Counted from the stretch's first letter, positions 9,031 through 18,193 are shown. The stretch: DNA of 44,509 nt from an uncultured Lachnospiraceae bacterium (GCA_945949045.1 CAMFDG010000015.1:1-44509); one strand, 5' to 3'. Numbers and translations are program-made. Notes: a model not told the origin generated them from the sequence alone.

Positions 9031-9450
9031 ATGAATCTGAAAAATTTTATAATCTGTGGGCTGACGGGCTGGTGCATGGAAATTCTGTTTACTGCCTTCG
9101 GTGCCCTGATCCGCGGAGATGCTCACCTGATGGGCTATACCTCCCTGTGGATGTTTCCTATCTACGGGATGGCCGTCTTCATCTACCCTGTTTACCGGAA
9201 AATCAAAAGACTTCCTATTCTGATTCGCGGATGTCTGTATGCTGCAGCCATTATGATCGGAGAATTCATAAGTGGAAGCATTTTAGGATTTTTCGGGGTC
9301 TGTCCCTGGAACTATGCAGGAACTCCCAACAATATCAATGGTCTCGTAAGGTTGGACTACTTCCCGATATGGGTTCTGGCAGGTATTTTCTTTGAGCGTC
9401 TGCTGTGCTATGAAAACCGGCGATCAACGGTAACTCGGCAAGTCCGGTAA
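9031..9450 (+). CDS. Small membrane protein, ABC_trans_CmpB family (putative ABC-transporter type IV)
   Basis: This 139-residue protein has about four membrane segments: residues 4-22, 35-54, 68-88 and 109-127. It resembles the Pfam ABC_trans_CmpB family, common in Clostridia, with the family-like stretch IGEFISGSILGFFGVCPWNYAG. The ATG at 9031 follows GGAGGGCGG at good spacing. It is one of the few plus-strand genes and stands alone, divergent from the tetrapyrrole operon and convergent with pyrBI. The family has no proven function despite its name, so the transport role is unproven. Confidence 0.75.
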   Translation: MNLKNFIICGLTGWCMEILFTAFGALIRGDAHLMGYTSLWMFPIYGMAVFIYPVYRKIKRLPILIRGCLYAAAIMIGEFISGSILGFFGVCPWNYAGTPNNINGLVRLDYFPIWVLAGIFFERLLCYENRRSTVTRQVR

Positions 9451-9490
9451 GCAGCGAGACCCCCAAAACGAAACACAGACGATCCTGCAC

Positions 9491-9535
9491 AAAAAAAAAA
9501 CAGACGGCGGATTCCCCGAAAGGCAGCCGCCGTCT
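9491..9535 (-). terminator. Rho-independent terminator after pyrBI
   Basis: A 9-bp perfect stem (9502-9510 with 9527-9535, AGACGGCGG/CCGCCGTCT) is followed on the minus strand by a run of ten T. It lies 50-100 bp past the pyrI stop. On the plus strand it also follows the CmpB-type gene, so it may act in both directions. Confidence 0.85.
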
Positions 9536-9554
9536 ACATATATAAGTTTATAAA

Positions 9555-9583
9555 AACTTCCCACACTGATTTTCGTGCGGCAC
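9555..9583. repeat. Solo end of the dispersed MITE-like repeat, copy 2
   Basis: AACTTCCCACACTGATT plus TTCGTGCGG matches the terminal inverted repeat of the copies at 1-138 and 44212-44338. It lies just downstream of the pyrI stop. Only one end is seen here, so it is either a remnant or an unrelated part of the pyrBI 3' region. Confidence 0.5.
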
Positions 9584-9587
9584 GGAT

Positions 9588-10040
9588 CTATCCGAACTTG
9601 ATCTTGCGCCGGTTCGGATTTGTGTACTTTTCCTCACAGTATTTGCAGCGGTACACTTCCTTTTCCTCATCCGTCAAAAGAAAAATCTGATCCAGTTCCT
9701 GCTCAATGGAGGTCACGCAGCGGGGATTTTTACACTTAATCACGTTCTTGACCTGCTTCGGCAGCTTAAGGATCTTCTTCTCCACGATCTTATCGCCCTT
9801 AATGACATTGACGGTAATATTGTGGTCAATAAATCCAAGAATGTCCAGATCCAACGCCTCGATCGGACATTCCACCTTAATGATATCCTTCTTGCCCATC
9901 TTACTGCTCTTGGCATTCTTGATAATAGCAACCGAGCAGTCCAGCTTGTCCAGCTTCAGGTCGTGATAAATCTGTAAGCTCATGCCTGCCTGAATATGGT
10001 CTAACACAAAACCCTCATGAATTCCACTAATATTTAACAT
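9588..10040 (-). CDS. pyrI: Aspartate carbamoyltransferase regulatory chain
   Basis: This is the regulatory subunit of aspartate transcarbamoylase. It binds nucleotide effectors in its N-terminal domain and holds the catalytic trimers together through a C-terminal zinc domain. The four zinc ligands are Cys103, Cys108, Cys132 and Cys135 (IKCKNPRCVT and YRCKYCEEKY). The length of 150 residues is as expected. It follows pyrB by 31 bp. The enzyme is therefore the allosteric PyrBI type, not the stand-alone Bacillus type. Confidence 0.96.
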   Translation of the reverse strand: MLNISGIHEGFVLDHIQAGMSLQIYHDLKLDKLDCSVAIIKNAKSSKMGKKDIIKVECPIEALDLDILGFIDHNITVNVIKGDKIVEKKILKLPKQVKNVIKCKNPRCVTSIEQELDQIFLLTDEEKEVYRCKYCEEKYTNPNRRKIKFG

Positions 10041-10071
10041 ATCGTCCTCCTAATCTAACTTCGTGCCCCTG

Positions 10072-10992
10072 TCACATTACTGTTATTTCAAGCAGCGTCA
10101 GAATCAGTGCCATCCGGACATACACGCCGTACTGGGCCTGTTGGAAATAGACAGCCCTGGGATCATCATCCACCTCCACGGAGATTTCATTGACTCTTGG
10201 CAGAGGATGCAGCACCAGCATATCCTCTCTGGCCAACTCCATCTTTTCCTTGGTCAGAATGTAGTAATCCTTCAAGCGGATATAGTCCTCCTCATTAAAG
10301 AATCGCTCTCTCTGCACTCTTGTCATGTAGAGGACATCCAGCTGATTCATGGCATCCTCCAGGCGCTCTACCTCTTCAAATTCGATATGGTTGGCCCGAA
10401 GGACATCATCCCTGATATAGGACGGAATCCGAAGTTCCTCCGGAGAGATCAGGATGAACTTCACGTTCTCATAACGAATCAGCGCGTTGATCAGGGAATG
10501 AACCGTACGGCCAAATTTCAGATCCCCACACAGTCCAATGGTCAGATTTCCCAACCTTCCCTTTAAGGAGCGGATCGTCATCAAATCCGTCAGCGTCTGT
10601 GTCGGATGCTGATGTCCACCATCACCTGCATTGATGACGGGAATCCCGGATTTTTGGGACGCAACAAGGGCGGCGCCCTCCTTCGGGTGCCTCATGGCAC
10701 ATATATCAGCATAACAGGAAATCACACGAATTGTATCAGAAATGCTTTCGCCCTTGGCTGCCGACGAGGAATCGGCACTGGCGAAGCCTAAAACAGAACC
10801 ACCAAGGTTTAACATGGCAGCTTCAAAACTAAGTCTTGTTCTTGTGCTGGGCTCATAAAAACAGGTTGCAAGCTTTTTACCGTCACAGGCATGGGCATAT
10901 TTCCCGGGGTTCTTCTCAATATCCGAGGCCAGATCCAAAAGCTGGTCCAGTTCCTCCACCGAGAAATCCAGCGGACTCATTAAATGTCGCAT
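10072..10992 (-). CDS. pyrB: Aspartate carbamoyltransferase catalytic subunit
   Basis: The enzyme condenses carbamoyl phosphate and aspartate in pyrimidine synthesis. The carbamoyl-phosphate motif STRTR is at 49-53, followed by [17 protein letters not shown]. The HPTQTLTDL motif and the C-terminal HPLPRVNEI are present. The length is 306 residues. It is the first gene of a two-gene pyrBI operon with its own promoter at 11031-11059. The leader of about 35 nt is too short for a PyrR-type attenuator, and I see none. Confidence 0.98.
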   Translation of the reverse strand: MRHLMSPLDFSVEELDQLLDLASDIEKNPGKYAHACDGKKLATCFYEPSTRTRLSFEAAMLNLGGSVLGFASADSSSAAKGESISDTIRVISCYADICAMRHPKEGAALVASQKSGIPVINAGDGGHQHPTQTLTDLMTIRSLKGRLGNLTIGLCGDLKFGRTVHSLINALIRYENVKFILISPEELRIPSYIRDDVLRANHIEFEEVERLEDAMNQLDVLYMTRVQRERFFNEEDYIRLKDYYILTKEKMELAREDMLVLHPLPRVNEISVEVDDDPRAVYFQQAQYGVYVRMALILTLLEITVM

Positions 10993-11030
10993 TGTTCTCC
11001 TCCTTCATATCTTAAATCTTGTACCATCAT

Positions 11031-11059
11031 ATACTAAGAAATTTGAGATTTCAAGACAA
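11031..11059 (-). promoter_or_regulatory. Sigma-A promoter of pyrBI
   Basis: On the minus strand, TTGTCT (11054-11059) and TAGTAT (11031-11036) are separated by 17 nt. This lies about 40 nt upstream of the pyrB ATG. Confidence 0.6.
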
Positions 11060-11065
11060 AATCCA

Positions 11066-11093
11066 TTGCATTTTAAAGTTTTTCCGTTACAAT
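11066..11093 (+). promoter_or_regulatory. Sigma-A promoter of the PH-domain gene
   Basis: TTGCAT (11066-11071) and TACAAT (11088-11093) are separated by 16 nt. A GAGAGG ribosome-binding site precedes the ATG at 11136. It is back to back with the pyrBI promoter. Confidence 0.55.
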
Positions 11094-11135
11094 AAAATTG
11101 GAGCATGATTTTCACTTTGACAAAGGAGAGGTACA

Positions 11136-11567
11136 ATGGAAGATAACAAAAACAACCAGACTTTTATCGACGATGAAGATACCGTCATGTTTACTGAGCG
11201 GAAACGCATCCTTTTCTTAGGACTTCCGTGGACTTTTACGAAATATACCATCACCCCGAGTCTTCTGACCGTGGACAGCGGCCTTATCAACACCACAGAG
11301 GATGACTGCTACATGTATAAGATTCAGGATGTGAAATTAAACACCTCCCTGCTGGAGAGGATTGTTGGGGTTGCCACCATCACCTGCTATACCGGCGATG
11401 TGACCAACCCGGAGCTTAAGCTTGTTCACATCCGCCATGCAAAGGAGATCAAATCCTATCTTCTGAAGGCCTCCGAGGCCGCACGTTTGAAACGCCGCAC
11501 CTTAAGCACCATGGATATCGGCGCCCATGGGGGAGACTTTGACCCGGATGACCTGATGGTCAACTAA
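11136..11567 (+). CDS. PH-domain (bPH_2-like) protein
   Basis: This 143-residue soluble protein has the hallmarks of a bacterial pleckstrin-homology domain: strands with TKYTITPSLLTVDSGLINTTEDDCYMYKI, then LERIVGVATITCYTGD and a C-terminal helix (KEIKSYLLKASEAARLKRR). The family often sits next to membrane or signalling proteins and has no fixed function. The acidic N-terminus (IDDEDTVMF) and a C-terminal tail are extra. It is a single-gene unit with its own promoter, convergent with the DnaJ operon. A function cannot be assigned. Confidence 0.65.
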   Translation: MEDNKNNQTFIDDEDTVMFTERKRILFLGLPWTFTKYTITPSLLTVDSGLINTTEDDCYMYKIQDVKLNTSLLERIVGVATITCYTGDVTNPELKLVHIRHAKEIKSYLLKASEAARLKRRTLSTMDIGAHGGDFDPDDLMVN

Positions 11568-11591
11568 AAGCCGGACGAGCCTCTGATTTTA

Positions 11592-12272
11592 TTAACAGGG
11601 CCTGCAGCAGCAGGTGCACAGAGCCTGGGCGCAGAGCAGATCCAGACAGAAGCTGCTGTAATTACTGTAGGGTCTGTCATAGTTCTGACTCATATTGCTG
11701 TACCACTGACCGCCAAATTCCAGATGCTGCATGAACTGGCGGTATTCCATATTGGAAGGCTCCAGTTCCAGTGCCCGGTGAATGTATTTAATGGCTGTAG
11801 CTGTATCGCCGATTCCTTCGCTGGCCACTGCGCTGTAGTAATACCACTGGCCGCTTCGCTCGGAAAAAGGAATCGTGTTAAGCACATTGATTGCTTCGGA
11901 ATAACACTGATTCTGCAGATATCTTGCAGCCGCCTGCAGCTTTGGAGATTCCGCACGGCTCTGGGAACGGTAGGTGTTGTTACCGTAATAGTAGGTGCCG
12001 CTGAAACCGCCAAAGGGGCCTTCCTGATAACTTCCGGTTCTTGCACCTGCACCATTGCCTGCATAGCTGCCGGAAGTTCCCTGCTGCTTTTCCTTCATGA
12101 TCTGGTCATAGGCCTGCTGCACCTGCTTAAATTTCTCCTCCGCTTCATCCTTCCTTGGATTGTTGACATTTGCATCGGGATGATATTTGCGGCTTAAGCT
12201 CCGGTAGGCCTTCTTTATTTCCTCATCGGAGGCGCTCCTGGTGACACCGAGCACCTGATATGGATCCGTCAT
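11592..12272 (-). CDS. DnaJ-domain protein with a cysteine-rich C-terminus
   Basis: Residues 3-65 are a J domain with the HPD motif at 31-33 ([10 protein letters not shown]), so the protein should stimulate an Hsp70 (DnaK) ATPase. A glycine/tyrosine-rich linker follows (about 85-115), then a helical tetratricopeptide-like part ([19 protein letters not shown]...[15 protein letters not shown]). The last residues are cysteine-rich ([15 protein letters not shown]), which suggests metal binding or lipid modification. It lacks the zinc-finger and substrate domains of true DnaJ, so it is a specialised co-chaperone. Its start overlaps the stop of the upstream DUF5685 gene by 4 bp. Confidence 0.88.
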   Translation of the reverse strand: MTDPYQVLGVTRSASDEEIKKAYRSLSRKYHPDANVNNPRKDEAEEKFKQVQQAYDQIMKEKQQGTSGSYAGNGAGARTGSYQEGPFGGFSGTYYYGNNTYRSQSRAESPKLQAAARYLQNQCYSEAINVLNTIPFSERSGQWYYYSAVASEGIGDTATAIKYIHRALELEPSNMEYRQFMQHLEFGGQWYSNMSQNYDRPYSNYSSFCLDLLCAQALCTCCCRPC

Positions 12273-13111
12273 TCTTTTTTCCTCTTTTTCTTCTTGAGCT
12301 GAATATACTCATATTTCGACCAAACGCCGGAATATAAAATATTGCGGAGAATATCCGCATTGAGCAGAATCGGAAGCCGCTCAAAGGACTTGGCACATTC
12401 TGAGATCATGCTGGTCATCATCAGACGGCACAGCGTCTCATATTCCTTTTCATCTGAAACATTCAGGTACCGGAGGGGATTGTAGGCATCTTTCTTGTCG
12501 TCCTTCTGCCTGTCCTCATAGGCATCCATCAGATATATAAATTTTCCCATATAAAATCCAAGCGTTTTCAGTTCATCATACCACTCATCCTGCTTCCATG
12601 CAAATATTTCTCCCAGCATTTCTCCGGTCAGACCTGCCACAAGGTCAATATTCTGCTCTCCGGCCTTCTCATATTCCAAAAGCTTTGCAATATAATTCTC
12701 AACAGCCCCGGTCTGTCTTGGATAATTTTCCTTCACACGAAGATAATCCTTCTCGTACATGGCCGCCAGTGTCTTTTTGCTGTAATCCTTCTCATCCTTC
12801 CAGTCATCCACCAGATTAAAATACGCCAAAAGCACATTCATCTGGGCCGCATAGTCTGCAATTTCGTTGGTGCGCAGAGTCCGTTTCTTCATAGGATGCA
12901 CCATGCAGGTGAATTCTCTGCTGCTGGTTTTGGGCTCATATAATCCTGTCAGAAGTACAATCAGGAAGGTCATGTCATAATTGAGAAGCGCCTGTCCTCT
13001 CTTGCCGCAGAAATTCTTAAGCGCGTGACAGAGCCCGCAGTAATAGGACTGGTAGATCTGCTTATTATCCTCAGACAATTCCCTGCCGTTCACATTGATA
13101 TAGCCAAACAT
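12269..13111 (-). CDS. DUF5685 family protein
   Basis: This 280-residue protein opens with [36 protein letters not shown], the N-terminus I associate with DUF5685, with the CGLC pair as a possible metal site. The rest is mainly helical and rich in Lys, Glu and Tyr, with no clear signal peptide. Members of this family often sit beside a J-domain protein in Clostridia. Here the gene lies between a zinc-ribbon membrane protein (4-bp gap) and the DnaJ-like gene (4-bp overlap), so the three probably act together. The activity is unknown. Confidence 0.75.
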   Translation of the reverse strand: MFGYINVNGRELSEDNKQIYQSYYCGLCHALKNFCGKRGQALLNYDMTFLIVLLTGLYEPKTSSREFTCMVHPMKKRTLRTNEIADYAAQMNVLLAYFNLVDDWKDEKDYSKKTLAAMYEKDYLRVKENYPRQTGAVENYIAKLLEYEKAGEQNIDLVAGLTGEMLGEIFAWKQDEWYDELKTLGFYMGKFIYLMDAYEDRQKDDKKDAYNPLRYLNVSDEKEYETLCRLMMTSMISECAKSFERLPILLNADILRNILYSGVWSKYEYIQLKKKKRKKE

Positions 13112-13115
13112 CGCA

Positions 13116-13511
13116 TCAGGTCCTCTTTACAAATTTTTCCCGACATTTCGGACAGGTAATCTCCACCTTGCCGTGTCCCTTTGGTACACGCACCTCCTGC
13201 TTACAGGTTGGACATTTGAAAAAACAGTAATCCCGTCTCTGTCCCATGCGTTTCTTAAAACGGTTCCAGGCCACAGTCCGGTTATAGCGGAAATTCAGAT
13301 ATTTCTGATTCTCCTCGTAGCGCTTTGCGGTATTTCTGGAAAACACCCGGAAATACATATACACAAGCAGTGCAATGGCCAGAATACTGAAAATTCCCAG
13401 TCTTGTAAACATCCCCAGCAACAGCAGGATCAAAATTACCCAGTTCAGCATCCTTGCCAGGTCATCAACGCCATTTCTTCCGGACATAAAACGATAAAAT
13501 TTTTCTCTCAT
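13116..13511 (-). CDS. Membrane protein with a C-terminal zinc ribbon
   Basis: This 131-residue protein has two close hydrophobic segments (about 22-38 and 41-57). A basic stretch follows, then a zinc ribbon with two cysteine pairs (FKCPTCKQEV and ITCPKCREKF), which places the metal domain next to the membrane. It is the first gene of the trio with DUF5685 and the J-domain protein. No enzyme motif is visible. It could be an adaptor that binds a partner through the ribbon. Confidence 0.7.
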   Translation of the reverse strand: MREKFYRFMSGRNGVDDLARMLNWVILILLLLGMFTRLGIFSILAIALLVYMYFRVFSRNTAKRYEENQKYLNFRYNRTVAWNRFKKRMGQRRDYCFFKCPTCKQEVRVPKGHGKVEITCPKCREKFVKRT

Positions 13512-13630
13512 GTGTGGATCTCCTATCCATATTCACCTATTTTTAAAACATCTTACGCCGGATATAATTCACCGTCAAGCGACCTACGATCTTTTAAGAT
13601 ATTTTTTACAATTTGTTTAGGATCCTTTCC

Positions 13631-14887
13631 TTAATTTTTCCCGCAAATCTGAAAAGCCGGTCTCATCCGCTCTATTTCACTGTGACTAATACCATATTTC
13701 CCGGCTAAGACTGTCCAGTTGTTTTTGACTATAGATTTTATACCATCTACGATCCGGGCGGCTTCCGGTTTTTCTATTCCATAATAGGGTGCAGCCCCTA
13801 TTGCCAGATCAAAATCTATCTCGGAGTGATCTTCATCCACATTTAAGGACAAGTATTCCCCATACAAATCCGGATTCAAATCGTAAACAGGCGACAATTC
13901 CCACCCCTTTTCCGATAAGAGAAATCCGTGATTTCTAAAATGATCGTCGGTATTGGATACGGCCATACTAAACACAATTCGCTTCCATAATTCGATAAGA
14001 TCTTTTTTCGGTCTTGCACCATTTGCTTTTAAAAATGAAACAATTTCAAGATAACTGCTCCCATCCACAGCATCTGCCCCATCCTTTTTTCCAAGCATTG
14101 TCATTGCTGAAGAAAAATGTATCCGCTGTTTTCCGTCTCTGTCAAACCGTTTGACCAGAAATGTAGTTCCAAGTTTCGAAAAATTCTCCACTTTGGCTTC
14201 CGGCACATCCAGTTGACACAATTTGGCCAGATCATGGACAACCATTTCCCAGGCTCCTGAATTAAAATCGTCGTGTTTTGACGGAAATTTCGCAATCCAA
14301 AGAGTCCCATCCGGTGCCATGACTGTTGCTTTTGGTCTCGCTCCTCCAAGGGATGAACCGGGTGCCAGCAGCTGTTTCAGCCATTTTTCATCCAGACAGC
14401 CTTCGTCATCTTCAAACACCCGTGATGCTTCCTCCAGTTCTCGCAGTGAAGTCCAGGGCGGCGTTGCATACTCTTTTTCATTTGACACAAAAGGTCCATC
14501 GAAATCTCTTTTATACCTTAGGCCACCCATGCGTGCCTCATCGAAAACGCCCAGCAAGAAATCACTTTCCAGAAGTTTTTTGGGTTTCTCATCCGCTTTT
14601 CTTGCTCTGATTTCCTCTCCTCGCTGCATCAATCTCCGCCCCCACCGATCAGGACACGAATCGGCAAATACTCCAAATATATTTTTACTATCTACCCTAT
14701 ACTGACGCCCCCTATAGAAGTGCAAATCGGGATCCAGCAGCCGATTTCCATTTTTTAGCCAGTTCTGATCGTATTCAAATGAATAGAATTCTTTTCCTCT
14801 GGTCTGCGACACATATATCGTTCCAACGAATTCGTTATGAAATAACAAAAAGTCTGCAAAAACAAATATTTTCTTTTCTTCTTCCAT
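13631..14887 (-). CDS. hipA: HipA-family serine/threonine kinase toxin
   Basis: This 418-residue protein matches full-length HipA. It has an N-terminal subdomain with SFEYD and FGVFADSCPDRWGRRL, the glycine loop GSSLGGARPK at 177-186, the ATP-contacting Lys200 (WIAKFPSK), KRFDR at 246-250, the catalytic-loop stretch NTDDHFRNHG at 312-321, and the magnesium-binding YDLNPD at 335-340. Known HipA toxins phosphorylate glutamyl-tRNA synthetase, or other synthetases in related types, and induce persistence; the target here is unknown. All catalytic motifs look intact. It lies 10 bp downstream of its antitoxin gene. Confidence 0.93.
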   Translation of the reverse strand: MEEEKKIFVFADFLLFHNEFVGTIYVSQTRGKEFYSFEYDQNWLKNGNRLLDPDLHFYRGRQYRVDSKNIFGVFADSCPDRWGRRLMQRGEEIRARKADEKPKKLLESDFLLGVFDEARMGGLRYKRDFDGPFVSNEKEYATPPWTSLRELEEASRVFEDDEGCLDEKWLKQLLAPGSSLGGARPKATVMAPDGTLWIAKFPSKHDDFNSGAWEMVVHDLAKLCQLDVPEAKVENFSKLGTTFLVKRFDRDGKQRIHFSSAMTMLGKKDGADAVDGSSYLEIVSFLKANGARPKKDLIELWKRIVFSMAVSNTDDHFRNHGFLLSEKGWELSPVYDLNPDLYGEYLSLNVDEDHSEIDFDLAIGAAPYYGIEKPEAARIVDGIKSIVKNNWTVLAGKYGISHSEIERMRPAFQICGKN

Positions 14888-14897
14888 ATTTCCATTC

Positions 14898-15209
14898 TCA
14901 CCTGATCACTCGTTTTCTGATGGGTAGTTCTAAGTCCTGCAGTTTTCGTCCAAACTCATCATCCTTCGCTACAAGCAGCAAATCTTTATCCAGATAATTA
15001 AGCGCGTGCAAAACTGCAGCATAACATCCGATTGCAACAGAGGGAGCTCCTTTTTCAATGGCAACCAGTGTTGCTCTGCTGATCCCGGCTCTTTCTGCCA
15101 CAAGTTCCGCTGATAATTTTCTTCGTAATCGGGCATATTTGATCTGCATCCCCATTTGTTCTAATATTTTTTTCGTCTCTGGCAATAATACAGTTGACTT
15201 TTTTGGCAT
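14898..15209 (-). CDS. hipB: HipB-type helix-turn-helix antitoxin
   Basis: The protein has 103 residues. A helix-turn-helix of the Xre/HipB type covers about 18-70 (QIKYARLRRKLSAELVAERAGISRATLVAIEKG). It precedes hipA by 10 bp, the usual antitoxin-first order. Family knowledge says it binds and inactivates HipA and represses the operon. The promoter at 15233-15261 is AT-rich, with a leader of about 25 nt and GGGGGAG as ribosome-binding site. The C-terminal part (ELPIRKRVIR) is basic. Confidence 0.88.
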   Translation of the reverse strand: MPKKSTVLLPETKKILEQMGMQIKYARLRRKLSAELVAERAGISRATLVAIEKGAPSVAIGCYAAVLHALNYLDKDLLLVAKDDEFGRKLQDLELPIRKRVIR

Positions 15210-15232
15210 TTTTTCTCCCCCATATATCTATA

Positions 15233-15261
15233 ATATTAAACATTATTATCGTTTTTGTCAA
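15233..15261 (-). promoter_or_regulatory. Promoter of hipBA
   Basis: A perfect TTGACA (15256-15261) and TAATAT (15233-15238) are separated by 17 nt on the minus strand. The surrounding AT-rich sequence could hold a HipB operator, but I see no clear palindrome. Confidence 0.65.
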
Positions 15262-15294
15262 ATTTTATTTACTTTATGATACATAAAAACACAT

Positions 15295-15323
15295 TTGCAA
15301 ATAGGGAAAAAATATGATATAGT
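15295..15323 (+). promoter_or_regulatory. Promoter of rnpB
   Basis: TTGCAA (15295-15300) and TATAGT (15318-15323) are separated by 17 nt, just upstream of the RNase P RNA 5' end. Confidence 0.7.
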
Positions 15324-15330
15324 AGCGATG

Positions 15331-15740
15331 CATTATGCAGGACAGGTGATCGCGGCTGCAAGTGTCGAAAGACCGCAGGTGAGGAAAGTCCGGGCTTCAC
15401 AGGGCAGGATGCCGGTTAACGGCCGGTGGAGGAAACTCTAAGGAAAGTGCAACAGAAATATACCGCTACAAGGAGCACATGCCTTCCCCTTCGGGGAAGG
15501 CATGTGCGTAGGGGATGCATCGAAGATGCACCTCCGTAGTAAGGGTGGAATGGCAGTGTAAGAGACTACCGCCTCACTGGTAACAGGGAGGGCACATGTA
15601 AACCCCATTCGAAGCAAGACCGAAACAAAGCGTTGACGTGGCCCGCCAGCTTTAGGTAGGTCGCTTGAGGCGGCTGGCGACAGTCGTCCTAGATAGATGA
15701 TCACCCAACGACATAACCCGGCTTATCGTCCTGCTTAATG
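15331..15740 (+). ncRNA. rnpB: RNase P RNA, bacterial type A
   Basis: The conserved cores are all present. The 5' end carries GAGGAAAGTCCGGGCT, and the middle has AGTAAGGGTGGAA with GGTAACAGGGAGGG. The 3' part has GACAGTCGTCCTAGATAGAT and CATAACCCGGCTTAT. The two ends pair (GCAGGAC with GTCCTGC). An insert hairpin with CCTTCCCC/GGGGAAGG lies near 15485. About 410 nt is normal for this RNA, which matures tRNA 5' ends. A T-rich run at 15742-15748 may end transcription. Confidence 0.97.
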
Positions 15741-15780
15741 CTTTTTTATACCCTTCTGTCTGCTCCGGCAGCACATCAGT

Positions 15781-17454
15781 CTAGACATTGAAGCAACTTC
15801 CCCCCACGAATTCCCGCACCAGAGAGCTCTGCATGATTCCTTCTGTGGGAAGGGGCAGGAAATAATCCAGGAATTTAAGAAGTCTCTTCGCCTCCAGGTA
15901 TTCCTCGCTTTCTCTTGGAATCTGGAACAAAAGCGGTTCCGCATATACCTTAAGGACAGCAATCTCATACAAAAGCGCAGAGTTAAACATCACATCTGCA
16001 CTGTCCTGGAAAGGAAATATGTTTTTCTCCTCTCCTCTTCGCACCGAATCCCACATGGCAATGGTCTCCTGGGCAGTAGTGCCTCTGGTTCTTGCATCCC
16101 GCACGATCCGGCGCAGCAGCCGGCAGTCTGTGGTAGGCAGCGGGTTGTGCTCATCAATATTGAGCTGGGTCAGTGCCGAAATGTAGATCTTAAACTTGCT
16201 TTCCTCCGGCAGGGAATAGGAAAGACGGTCATTGAGTCCATGGATCCCCTCGATCACCAGAATATCGTCCTTGCCAAGGGTCAGCTGGTTGCCGCGGTAC
16301 TCCCGCTTGCCGGTCTTAAAATTAAAGGAAGGCATATCTACGGTTTCTCCCGCCAGCAGTCTTGTCATATCCCTGTTAAACTGCTCCACGTCAAGGGCCT
16401 CCAGACACTCAAAATCCAGATTACCGTTTTCATCCCTCGGACAGCGTTCCCTGTCATCATAATAATCATCCAGACTGATTGGGTGAGGTTTTCTGCCCTT
16501 TGCCAGAAGCTGAATAGACAGGCGGTTGGAAAAACTGGTTTTTCCGGAAGAGGAGGGACCGGCGATCATGACAAATTTGGCGTCCTTCTTCACCGCAATC
16601 TGCTGGGCAAGAGCGCCGATGCGCTCCTCCATCAATGCCTCCTGCAAAAGGATCACCTGTTTTCCTCTTCCTGAAGCAATGGCATCATTTAACGCACCAA
16701 TCGTTCCGATTCCCAGCATCCGGCTCCAGCGTCTGGACTCTCTTAAGGTATGGTACAGTTTATTGGAAGTTTTAAGAGGTTCCACCACAGAGCTGTCTCT
16801 GGCAGGAAACAGCAGGACAAAACCCTCCTCGTATGGCACCAGATCAAAGGCCTTCAAATACCCTGTAGAGGGCACCATATAACCATAATAATAATCCACC
16901 ATCCCATCCAGAGAATAGAGATTGACCCGGGAGCTTCTACGGTAAAACAACAGCCGCTCCTTATCCGTCATTCCCAGGTCATGAAACATTTTTTCCGCTT
17001 CTATGGTTCTCACACTGTTTTTCTCAATGGGAAGATCCTCTTTCACCAGACGAAGCATCTCCTTTTTGATAAGCTCCAGCGTATCCCCGTCTGCTGTTTT
17101 TCCTTCCAGTTCGCAGTAATACCCCTCTCCCAGGGAATAGAAAACCGTAACAAGCACCTGTTTCTCCCAGATATTCTCCACCGCCTTCTGCATGAGGAGA
17201 GTTACGCTTCTGCGGTAGATCCTCTTACCGTCCTTGTCTGTCGCCGTGAGAAAGGAAACCGTACATGGACCGTCTATCGTTTTATTCAATTCCCGCAGCT
17301 TCTGATCCACAGAGGCAAGAACGATAAGATTTGGATAATTCTTCTGATACCGTTCTGCCAGTTCTTCCAGGGGAGTTCCCTCCGCCACCGTGAGCTCCTC
17401 CCATGGCGCAAAAGTCCCGGGTGTTGTCTGAACCTTCACTTTAAATTCCTGCAT
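15781..17454 (-). CDS. TGS-domain nucleoside (uridine) kinase-like ATPase
   Basis: The 557-residue protein has an N-terminal TGS-like domain (about 2-70). A threonyl-tRNA-synthetase second-additional-domain-like region with a YYGYMVPSTG stretch follows. The C-terminal part is a P-loop kinase of the uridine kinase/phosphoribulokinase family, with Walker A GPSSSGKTS at 299-307, SLDDYYDDRERCPRD, and VIEGIHGLND. Family knowledge supports nucleoside phosphorylation, but the architecture is shared by uncharacterised clostridial proteins. The ATG at 17454 lies inside the end of trmK and is preceded by GGGGGCG; 12 further in-frame codons upstream are unlikely to be used. It is the last gene of the operon that also holds dnaG and rpoD. 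Confidence 0.88.
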   Translation of the reverse strand: MQEFKVKVQTTPGTFAPWEELTVAEGTPLEELAERYQKNYPNLIVLASVDQKLRELNKTIDGPCTVSFLTATDKDGKRIYRRSVTLLMQKAVENIWEKQVLVTVFYSLGEGYYCELEGKTADGDTLELIKKEMLRLVKEDLPIEKNSVRTIEAEKMFHDLGMTDKERLLFYRRSSRVNLYSLDGMVDYYYGYMVPSTGYLKAFDLVPYEEGFVLLFPARDSSVVEPLKTSNKLYHTLRESRRWSRMLGIGTIGALNDAIASGRGKQVILLQEALMEERIGALAQQIAVKKDAKFVMIAGPSSSGKTSFSNRLSIQLLAKGRKPHPISLDDYYDDRERCPRDENGNLDFECLEALDVEQFNRDMTRLLAGETVDMPSFNFKTGKREYRGNQLTLGKDDILVIEGIHGLNDRLSYSLPEESKFKIYISALTQLNIDEHNPLPTTDCRLLRRIVRDARTRGTTAQETIAMWDSVRRGEEKNIFPFQDSADVMFNSALLYEIAVLKVYAEPLLFQIPRESEEYLEAKRLLKFLDYFLPLPTEGIMQSSLVREFVGGSCFNV

Positions 17455-18193
17455 TTTTAATCGCCCCCAATATTGTGTACGCGGATTCATTGTAGGAAAG
17501 CTCCTCCTGAAGTTCCCTGATCCGCTCCGTAATTGCCTGTGTCTGTTTCTGCTGCCTCAGCTTTTGAATGATTTCCGTCAGCTGTCGGTGCTGCTTCACA
17601 AGAAAGCGCCTGAGTATCGGATTTCCATTTCTGAGAAGCAGCGGTCCATAGATATCACAAGCCGTTCTTGATTCCTCGTTCATTTTGGACCAGGACGTAT
17701 CCGAATCCACGTGAATCACCCGCATCATGGGATAATATTTCCCGTCCTCGCATATCATATCCTCATCCACAATCTTATAGTGGTGCTTCCTGAGATACTC
17801 GCGTACTTTACGTATTTCGGACTGGGGCTGCAAAATCAGCTCTGACGCCGCCCTGCACACTTCTTCCCCTTCTCCTAAAATGTGTACCACCAGCTCACCT
17901 CCCATCCCTGCAATCAGGATGGAATCCGCCTCCAGCACCTTAAGGGCCTGCACCCCATCGGATAACCGTGTCTGTATGTACGCCTCCAGCCCTGCAGACG
18001 CAATATGTTCCCTTGCGCGGGCAAGAGGTCCCTCATTGATATCCATTGCAATGGCTCCGGTGATCCTCTGCTGCTGCATCAGGGCAATGGGAACATAGCC
18101 ATGATCTGTTCCGACATCCGCCAATACGCCGCCGGAGGTAACCATTGCAGCAACCGCCTGCATACGCTTTGATAATTTCACCATATTACTCAA
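17441..18193 (-). CDS. trmK: tRNA (adenine22-N1)-methyltransferase
   Basis: This SAM-dependent enzyme methylates A22 in the D-loop of tRNAs, as shown for the Bacillus homologue YqfN/TrmK. The Rossmann motif [16 protein letters not shown] is near 24-39, and the [10 protein letters not shown] motif, a family marker, near 92-101. A C-terminal coiled helix (about 195-235, rich in Gln and Glu) is typical. The length of 250 residues is normal. It overlaps rpoD by 8 bp and the downstream kinase by 14 bp. The rpoD-trmK order is common in Firmicutes. Confidence 0.94.
   Translation of the reverse strand: MSNMVKLSKRMQAVAAMVTSGGVLADVGTDHGYVPIALMQQQRITGAIAMDINEGPLARAREHIASAGLEAYIQTRLSDGVQALKVLEADSILIAGMGGELVVHILGEGEEVCRAASELILQPQSEIRKVREYLRKHHYKIVDEDMICEDGKYYPMMRVIHVDSDTSWSKMNEESRTACDIYGPLLLRNGNPILRRFLVKQHRQLTEIIQKLRQQKQTQAITERIRELQEELSYNESAYTILGAIKNAGI

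Noticed and set aside
8857-9126. 90-residue N-terminal extension of precorrin-2 dehydrogenase
   Set aside because: The added sequence does not match the family, and the Rossmann motif is correctly placed from the later ATG.
10993-11135. PyrR attenuator or riboswitch upstream of pyrB; cobalamin riboswitch upstream of the tetrapyrrole operon
   Set aside because: The pyrB leader is too short for an antiterminator, and I see no conserved riboswitch core in either leader.
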